A stretch of DNA of 53,959 nucleotides from positions 1 to 53,959 of the forward strand of contig CAMPGU010000001.1 of assembly GCA_946885645.1 (NCBI GenBank), read 5' to 3'. The notes below the pieces were generated by a model. It was not told the DNA's origin and did no database searches. It saw nothing but the letters and a program-made list of their open reading frames with translations. A program made the translations under genes and the position numbers. Origin of the DNA: an uncultured Haloferula sp. Lineage in GTDB: Bacteria > Verrucomicrobiota > Verrucomicrobiae > Verrucomicrobiales > Akkermansiaceae. This document shows, piece after piece, positions 49,098 through 53,959 of the stretch (the first letter of the stretch is position 1; each line of letters opens with the position of its first letter).

Positions 49098-50348
49098 ATG
49101 ATCTCTCCCTGTTTTCCGGTCCCCGGATTTTCCGTGTGCGTCTTGGCGGGACTCGTTCTTCTCCCGGCCATCTCTCATGCCGCCTTGGAGGCGGACGTGA
49201 TGACTTCCCGCGGCGTGGTCACCATCGATCTCGGCTACACGGAAGCCCCGCTGGCGGTTGCCAACTTCATCACGTTGGCGGAAGGCTCACGTTCCTGGGT
49301 GGACTCTTCAAGCGGCGCGGTGGATTCCGGGCTCTTCTACGACGGCCTGGTCTTCCACAGGGTGGAGAATACCTCGTCTTCGAAGCTGGCTGAAACCGGC
49401 TCCCGTGATGGATCGGGAAACGACGACGCCGGTTTTACGGTGCTCGATCAATTCCACCCCTCTCTGAGCCATGAGCCCTATGTAGTGGCCATGGCAAGTG
49501 ACGGCCCGAACACGGGCGGCTGCCGCTGGTATTTGACCGGGGATCTGGCGATGCCGGCACGGGATGGAAGAGGCGTCGTGTTCGGCAAGGTTACGTCACC
49601 CGCAAGTCGTGTGATCGTTGATTCGATCCTGAGCGGCGGGATTGGCACAACCACAGTGACGGGAATCAGCATCCGGCGGACAGACCCTGCGGCAGAAGCC
49701 TTCGATGAAATGGCGCTGGCGCTTCCCGAAGTGTCTCCCGTCCGCGGCAGCCTATCGGTGCAGCCGGCCATTGCGGTGAAGCTGGATTTTCCCCAGCCCG
49801 CATCCACGATGTTGCGCGCGAAGTCATCCCTCGATCTCACCCAGTGGATCCCGCATTTCGTTGGCTTCGCAGGCATCGATGACACCTTGCCTCCGGCGCT
49901 TCAGACCATCGATGGCGGAGATGTTTGGCGACGTTTCTACAACTTCTCTTTGACGGCCTATTCCGGCGCGGGAGGAGCTTCCACCTTCGCTCATCGCACG
50001 CTTACCACGGAAACGTCCCATGCGGGGCAGTTGATTTACCAGTTCGATGCGACGGGCATGGCGGGAACCTACTCGAATACGCCTTTTCCCGGATTCCCAC
50101 CCTTGGATACCGGCACCTTTGTCGTCCGCACGGACTTTCCTCCCCGCTTTGACGCGTATTTTTTCCGCATGCTCGTGCAGACCAGCGGACTTGGTGATAC
50201 CAAGAACCACTGGATCCGAGGCGGCTTCGACATGATCGCTCCCGGCAAGATCACCGGCCGGCAGATCAGCGACTTCCATGCGGCGGACATGTCTCCGGTT
50301 TTCGCCGAACCGGAGCCGGACATGCCCCTCGAGCTAAGCCGTCCGTGA
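49098..50348 (+). CDS. Exported cyclophilin-type prolyl isomerase with C-terminal extension
   Basis: 416 residues with a signal peptide (VLAGLVLLPAISHAALE). A cyclophilin domain spans about 32-195: VTIDLGYTEAPLAVANFITLAEG, the active-site FHRV (H87, R88) and VAMASDGPNTGGCRWYLTG. The conserved PPIase motif after FHRV is shortened relative to typical cyclophilins. A second region of about 220 residues has no sure family; TMLRAKSSLDLTQWIPH recalls a beta-domain frequent in verrucomicrobial secreted proteins. It probably assists folding of exported proteins, perhaps its operon neighbours. It starts 42 bases after the 1084-residue protein gene and overlaps the convergent sigma-factor gene by 15 bases. 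Confidence 0.85.
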   Translation: MISPCFPVPGFSVCVLAGLVLLPAISHAALEADVMTSRGVVTIDLGYTEAPLAVANFITLAEGSRSWVDSSSGAVDSGLFYDGLVFHRVENTSSSKLAETGSRDGSGNDDAGFTVLDQFHPSLSHEPYVVAMASDGPNTGGCRWYLTGDLAMPARDGRGVVFGKVTSPASRVIVDSILSGGIGTTTVTGISIRRTDPAAEAFDEMALALPEVSPVRGSLSVQPAIAVKLDFPQPASTMLRAKSSLDLTQWIPHFVGFAGIDDTLPPALQTIDGGDVWRRFYNFSLTAYSGAGGASTFAHRTLTTETSHAGQLIYQFDATGMAGTYSNTPFPGFPPLDTGTFVVRTDFPPRFDAYFFRMLVQTSGLGDTKNHWIRGGFDMIAPGKITGRQISDFHAADMSPVFAEPEPDMPLELSRP

Positions 50349-51647
50349 GGGCCCCTTGTGCTTGCCGGCCCGGAAGGGCGTGTTGGTCTCGCAGGCACGC
50401 TGCCGTTCTTCCAGAAAGCTCCGTTCGGATGCCACTCCGGTCAATTCCATGGCCTTGCTAAAGCGCGCTGCTGCCTCCATCCGCCTGTCCAGACGTTCTT
50501 CCAGATCGCCGATCACCGCGTGGAAGAGGTAGTAGGTCTCCAGTTGCTCCGGTTTCGCAATCGCCTTGATGGCGTCCATCCCCGCTTTCGGACCATGAAC
50601 GTTCGCGACTGCCACGGCGCGATTGAGCGCCACGATCGGAGACGCGCTTATTTCCACCCAGCGGTCGTAGTGGGCGAGGATGCGCGGCCAATCCGTATCG
50701 GCGTAGTCGGGCGCGGTGCAGTGGCATGCGGCGATGCCCGCCTGGAGGTGGTATTCGCTGAGATCGGTGCCCACGCTTGCCCGCGCCAGATGCATCATCC
50801 CGGCGCCGATCAAGCGGCGGTCCCAGCGGGTGCGATCCTGATCTTTCAGCCTCAGGATATTGCCTTCGTCGTCCTCGCGGGCGGGAATGCGGGCGGCGTC
50901 GAGCAGCATCACTGCCAGCAACGCGTGCGTTTTGGGCAGGTTGCCGGCCGGATGGGCGGCCAGCAAACTCCCGAGGCGGATCGCCTCGTGGCAGAGATCC
51001 TCCCGGACGAGGCTCTCGCCGTTCGAGGCCTTGTAGCCCTCGTTGAAAAGCAGATAGAGCACGTGCAGCACTCCATCCAACCGGGATTCCAGTTCGTTAC
51101 CGGCCGGGATTTCGAAAGGGATGCCTTGATCCTGGATGCGCTGCTTCGCCCGGGTGAGGCGCTTTGCAATCGCGGCTTCGCTTGTCAGGAATGCGCTGGC
51201 GATCTCGGGAATGCCGAAGCCGCAAAGGGTTTTCAAGGCAAGGGCCGTCTGGTCTTCCTGGGAAATCAGCGGGTGGCAGCAGGTGAAGATCAGCCTCAGC
51301 CGGTCGTCGCGGATTTCCTCCTCAAATAGGGGGCCGTCCGCGTCATCGGGCAGCCGCTCGAGCGAAGCGGAGATCTCCGGCTGTTTCTCCTGGAAGAGCT
51401 TTTCCCGCCGGAGCATGTCCAGCGCCCGCCGCTTCGCGGTCTGCATCAGCCATGCGGCGGGATTGTCCGGCACGCCATAGTAGGGCCAGACCTGCAAGGC
51501 GCGTATCATCGCCTCTTGCACCACATCCTCCGCCAGTTGCAGGCGGCGGATCCCGAAGATGCCCGTCAATGCGGACACCAGCTTCCCGGCTTCGTGCCGG
51601 AAGAGGTGCTCCGTGAGCTTGGGAATCTCCGGGTTATGGGGCGGCAT
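50334..51647 (-). CDS. ECF42-type RNA polymerase sigma factor with long C-terminal domain
   Basis: 437 residues from the ATG; a GTG three codons upstream is possible. Sigma region 2 (LQLAEDVVQEAMIRALQVWP, AAWLMQTAKRRALDMLRR) and region 4 (LALKTLCGFGIPEIASAFLTSEAAIAKRLTRAKQRI) are followed by a large TPR-like C-terminal domain (DGVLHVLYLLFNEGYKAS; IVALNRAVAVANVHGPKAGM). This architecture with a neighbouring DGPF/YCII protein defines the ECF42 group, which lacks an anti-sigma factor and needs its C-terminal domain for activity. It is the last gene of the DUF1579-DUF899-DGPF operon, 13 bases after the DGPF gene. Confidence 0.93.
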   Translation of the reverse strand: MPPHNPEIPKLTEHLFRHEAGKLVSALTGIFGIRRLQLAEDVVQEAMIRALQVWPYYGVPDNPAAWLMQTAKRRALDMLRREKLFQEKQPEISASLERLPDDADGPLFEEEIRDDRLRLIFTCCHPLISQEDQTALALKTLCGFGIPEIASAFLTSEAAIAKRLTRAKQRIQDQGIPFEIPAGNELESRLDGVLHVLYLLFNEGYKASNGESLVREDLCHEAIRLGSLLAAHPAGNLPKTHALLAVMLLDAARIPAREDDEGNILRLKDQDRTRWDRRLIGAGMMHLARASVGTDLSEYHLQAGIAACHCTAPDYADTDWPRILAHYDRWVEISASPIVALNRAVAVANVHGPKAGMDAIKAIAKPEQLETYYLFHAVIGDLEERLDRRMEAAARFSKAMELTGVASERSFLEERQRACETNTPFRAGKHKGPSRTA

Positions 51648-51660
51648 CGCGCTCACAGCA

Positions 51661-52065
51661 TCAAGCCAGGGCGGTTGCTTCCACGTCTTTCAGCATCCGC
51701 CCCACCGGACAGGCGGGCGCGACGGGGCGCACTTCGACCGTCAGGCCGTAGGGTAATGCAGGGCATTCCTTGCCGATGGCGAGCGCTTCTTCCATCGTCT
51801 CGACGGTGAGCAGGAAGAAGCCTCCCACGGCCTCCTTCGATTCCGCGAAGGGCCCGTCCGCCACGGCACGTGCTTTTCCGGAGATCGTCACGCCTTCGTT
51901 TTCGAGCGGATTTGCCGCGGCGAGCTTGCCTTCACGTTCGAGGCGGTCGAACCACGAGCCCCATTCGCCCATGATACGCTGGATTTCCTCGGGGGAGAGT
52001 TCTTTGTGCCAATCCGTGCCGCGGAAGAGCAGCAGGTATCCGTTCGGGTTGTTGTAGTTGTTCAT
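51661..52065 (-). CDS. DGPF-motif YCII-related protein
   Basis: 134 residues from the ATG (a TTG three codons upstream is less likely). A YCII-like dimeric alpha-beta barrel with YLLLFRGTDWHKELSPEEIQ at the start and the signature VADGPFAESKEAVGGFFLL near 69-87. It is the regular partner of ECF42 sigma factors; its biochemical role is not established. It sits 69 bases after the small membrane protein gene and 13 bases before the sigma factor gene. Confidence 0.92.
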   Translation of the reverse strand: MNNYNNPNGYLLLFRGTDWHKELSPEEIQRIMGEWGSWFDRLEREGKLAAANPLENEGVTISGKARAVADGPFAESKEAVGGFFLLTVETMEEALAIGKECPALPYGLTVEVRPVAPACPVGRMLKDVEATALA

Positions 52066-52134
52066 GTTGGTCAAGGGATAGGGTCAGATGCAGGATCGAG
52101 TCACGGCTGGAAATGGAGGATCTTCCTCTTCGGA

Positions 52135-52437
52135 TCACGAAGTGGATTTGCGGGAGTCGGGGGGAGAAATGCGCAGCTTCCGGACGAGGCGGAACGCCAG
52201 CAGAAGCAGGGAACTTGCACACGCGGCGATCAAGGCCGCGCGGATGCCTGAGGCGACAGGGATCGAGATGCCGGCCCCGGTGAACACGGCCACATAGGCG
52301 GCGAGACAAACCGGACATTTCGGCATTAGCACCAGCAGGCCGCCGGGGAGCAACCACGAGGTGGCGGCGGCGAGCCCCCGGCGTACCGGCTTTCCCGCGA
52401 CCGGCGGCATCGCTTTCTTCCTGCAGCACGCGTTCAT
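52135..52437 (-). CDS. Small two-helix membrane protein with MPKCPVC motif
   Basis: 100 residues. After a basic N-terminus with a CC pair (MNACCRKKAM) come two membrane helices, LLPGGLLVLMPKCPVCLAAYVAVF near 29-52 and ALIAACASSLLLLAFRL near 68-84, ending in a Ser/Lys tail. The CPVC in the first helix recalls small membrane proteins involved in thiol or metal chemistry, but no family is named with confidence. It lies 11 bases after the DUF899 gene, inside the ECF42 operon. Confidence 0.78.
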   Translation of the reverse strand: MNACCRKKAMPPVAGKPVRRGLAAATSWLLPGGLLVLMPKCPVCLAAYVAVFTGAGISIPVASGIRAALIAACASSLLLLAFRLVRKLRISPPDSRKSTS

Positions 52438-52448
52438 GGCCAGCTTTC

Positions 52449-53216
52449 TTAGGAGTTCGAGCACTCGCAGGAGGCCCCGGCGGCTTCGTCGTACTTGTCG
52501 TGAAGCCGGATCCAGCTCATGGTGCCTTCCTCGTTCCGCCCCTTCGGCGTCAGATCCATCAGCATGAAGGTGGTCAGCACCTCCTCGCCGCCGCGGGCAT
52601 AGCAGGAGTAGGTGTGGAAGATTTCCCCCTCGTCGTTCTTGTAAAAAATGCTCATGCCATGGGATTCGCCGGTCTCGGTCTCCGGAGCAAAGTTGTACAT
52701 GGCCTCGCCCCTCGCCACCTGTTCCTCCGTGAAGGAGACATGGTAGTCGTAGTTGAAGTCGTTCTTCGCCGAGGAGACCCACGGGAATCGCCAGCCCATC
52801 CGTTTCCTGAATCCGGCGAATTCGGACAGCGGCGCACGGGAGACGGCGGCAAAGGCAACGTCGCGATGCTCGAAATGCTGGCGCGCGCCGTCGATGTGGT
52901 CGCAGAGAAAGGAGCAGCCTTGGCAGCCTTCCTTCCATCCGGGGCCGAACATGAAGTGATAGACAATGAGCTGGCTGCGGCCCCGGAAGAGCTCCGCCAG
53001 CGTGACGGCGCCCTCCGGCCCTTCGAAAACGTAATTTCTGTCCACCTTGACCCACGGCAGTTCACGCCGCTCGGCGTTGATCCTGTCGCGGGTCCGGTAG
53101 AGTTCCTTCTCTTTCTTCAGCAGGTCCGTCCGGGCCGCCAGCCACTTCTCCCGGCTCACCACCGGGTGTTCCGCCAGTCCCGCTTCCCTCTCCAATGTCG
53201 GTGTTTGTGTGCTCAT
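52449..53216 (-). CDS. DUF899 thioredoxin-like protein
   Basis: 255 residues, cytoplasmic. DUF899 features: REKWLAARTDLLKKEKELYRTRD, ELPWVKVDRNYVFEGPEG near 52-69, LIVYHFMFGPGWKEGCQGCSFLCDHIDGA-like thioredoxin-fold core near 83-111 with cysteines at GCQGCSFLC, and GMSIFYKNDEGEIFHTYSCYARG near 187-209. The C-terminus has ASCECSNS. The family is thioredoxin-like and common in ECF42-type operons, with function unproven. The ATG is 53 bases after the DUF1579 stop, and 11 bases before the small membrane protein gene starts. Confidence 0.92.
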   Translation of the reverse strand: MSTQTPTLEREAGLAEHPVVSREKWLAARTDLLKKEKELYRTRDRINAERRELPWVKVDRNYVFEGPEGAVTLAELFRGRSQLIVYHFMFGPGWKEGCQGCSFLCDHIDGARQHFEHRDVAFAAVSRAPLSEFAGFRKRMGWRFPWVSSAKNDFNYDYHVSFTEEQVARGEAMYNFAPETETGESHGMSIFYKNDEGEIFHTYSCYARGGEEVLTTFMLMDLTPKGRNEEGTMSWIRLHDKYDEAAGASCECSNS

Positions 53217-53269
53217 GATGTTTTCGGGTTCATGAATTCGACGGACGGGGAGGGGGATTCAGGACATTC

Positions 53270-53830
53270 TTATTTCGTGCGGGTCGATTTTGCGGACATG
53301 AAAGTGGTCCAGTTTCCGTCTTCGCCCTGGATGCTGCTCGTGAAGGTTTTGTGGTTCTCGTCCTGGAACACGATGACTTCCTTGAATTTGCAGATTTTCC
53401 CGCCCTGCATCGGGCACGGCCCTTCGGTTTCCAAGGTGAGGGTTTTTCCATCGTCGCCCAAGGTTCCTTCGTACTTCCACATCGTGCTTGTCATGGAGTC
53501 CACCCAGGAGCCGATGAACTTCTTTTTCTCGGGGTCGTAGCCGATCGTCAGGATGCTGGAAAAGGGAGATCCCATCGCTTCGCCGGAACCTTCCGAGACC
53601 AGCCAGAAGCCGCCGAGCGAGCGGGCTTTTTCGGTCATCTTGTTCTTCACCGGCGGTTTGCCGGGCTCCATGGTGCATTCCATCTCGGATTCCCATTCAC
53701 CGGCGAGTTGCTGGAGCCACTTGTGCTCGGATTGCGGCTTGGGCATTTCGGGCATCTCCTGGGCCAGGGCGGAGGAGGCGCTGAAGATCAGGGCGGCGAT
53801 GCCGCTCATCAGGATACTGCGGGTCTTCAT
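53270..53830 (-). CDS. Exported DUF1579 family protein
   Basis: 186 residues with a signal peptide (ILMSGIAALIFSASSALAQE). A DUF1579 lipocalin-like beta-barrel: HKWLQQLAGEWESEMECTMEPG near 36-57, GFWLVSEGSGEAMGSPFSSIL near 74-94, IGYDPEKKKFIGSWVDSMTSTMW near 96-118, and FKEVIVFQDENHKTFTSS near 150-167. Such proteins often accompany DGPF/ECF42 stress operons; ligand unknown. It is the first gene of the operon, and a candidate ECF promoter lies about 70 bases upstream. The start gives the signal peptide; a 23-codon upstream extension is not protein-like. Confidence 0.88.
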   Translation of the reverse strand: MKTRSILMSGIAALIFSASSALAQEMPEMPKPQSEHKWLQQLAGEWESEMECTMEPGKPPVKNKMTEKARSLGGFWLVSEGSGEAMGSPFSSILTIGYDPEKKKFIGSWVDSMTSTMWKYEGTLGDDGKTLTLETEGPCPMQGGKICKFKEVIVFQDENHKTFTSSIQGEDGNWTTFMSAKSTRTK

Positions 53831-53899
53831 TTTCGTGAGGTAGTTTGTTTTAGGAGGGGACGGGACGCCCGTGCTTTCCGGGCAAGGGCTCACTAGCAA

Positions 53900-53926
53900 G
53901 ACGAACGGTGACCCTTTTTTTGGACA
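53900..53926 (-). promoter_or_regulatory. Candidate ECF-type promoter of the DUF1579 operon
   Basis: On the minus strand TGTCC (53922-53926) and CGTC (53900-53903) are 18 bases apart. This spacing and the -10 CGTC are typical of ECF sigma promoters, and TGTC-type -35 elements are recalled for ECF41/42. It suggests autoregulation by the sigma factor at the operon end. By-eye match only. Confidence 0.35.
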
Positions 53927-53959
53927 CTGTCCGGCGTTTTTTTGAAGCCGGGCCTAGCC

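Noticed and set aside
1..53959. Insertion sequences, integrases, phage genes, tRNA or rRNA
   Set aside because: None with recognisable motifs or folds were seen; the window looks like stable chromosomal DNA.

Overview
The window is high-GC chromosomal DNA, densely coded on both strands, with no rRNA, tRNA, CRISPR array, transposase or phage genes seen. Several genes suggest Verrucomicrobiota (Verrucomicrobiaceae, Luteolibacter-like): a PEP-CTERM protein with a VPEP...RRRR tail, large secreted beta-helix proteins, 3-keto-disaccharide hydrolase and GH43 genes, an ECF42-type sigma factor with a DGPF protein, and a eukaryote-like archaemetzincin. This placement is inferred from gene content, not from a marker-gene tree.

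Layout. 1-6200: housekeeping and repair. A SprT-like metalloprotease and an archaemetzincin lipoprotein converge on one CTAG stop, followed by uvrB, a tightly overlapped YheT hydrolase/TPR/DUF6157 operon and a HIT hydrolase. 6210-7300: the orphan tail of an efflux adaptor, a secreted DUF1080 protein and a long palindrome. 7307-19407: an 11-gene minus-strand block. It combines a CzcCBA-like heavy-metal RND system, His-rich and Cys-rich small exported proteins, a MacA-like adaptor with an ABC ATPase and two FtsX-like permeases, and a lipoprotein. 19481-25365: a membrane protein, a YbjN protein, a PagL-like protein, a GH43 enzyme, lysS, a PLD-like protein and a TraB/GumN protein. 25346-28982: three redox enzymes (LLM flavin monooxygenase, Old Yellow Enzyme, aldo/keto reductase) divergent from an ArsR-type repressor, with two matching operator-like inverted repeats between them. 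29061-33289: a Tat-exported molybdenum hydroxylase with its [2Fe-2S] subunit, XdhC-like and MocA-like maturation proteins. 33246-36222: a zinc-ribbon/QPAP-repeat membrane protein, a phosphopantetheinyl transferase and a PP2C phosphatase. 36411-37433: a type II (eukaryote-like) glutamine synthetase with a candidate sigma-54 promoter and a strong terminator. 37523-39935: a LytS/LytTR two-component system. 40306-50348: a secreted-protein cluster of two paralogous giant beta-helix proteins, each ending in a cohesin-like, Ig-like and dockerin-like tail, with a PEP-CTERM protein and an exported cyclophilin. 50334-53830: an ECF42-type stress operon (DUF1579, DUF899, small membrane protein, DGPF protein, sigma factor).

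The two most unusual parts are the metal-efflux super-cluster and the secreted cluster whose proteins carry both a cohesin-like and a dockerin-like module. Start codons were chosen from ATG position, signal peptides and gene overlaps, because many genes here (for example lysS and glnA) have no clear Shine-Dalgarno sequence.
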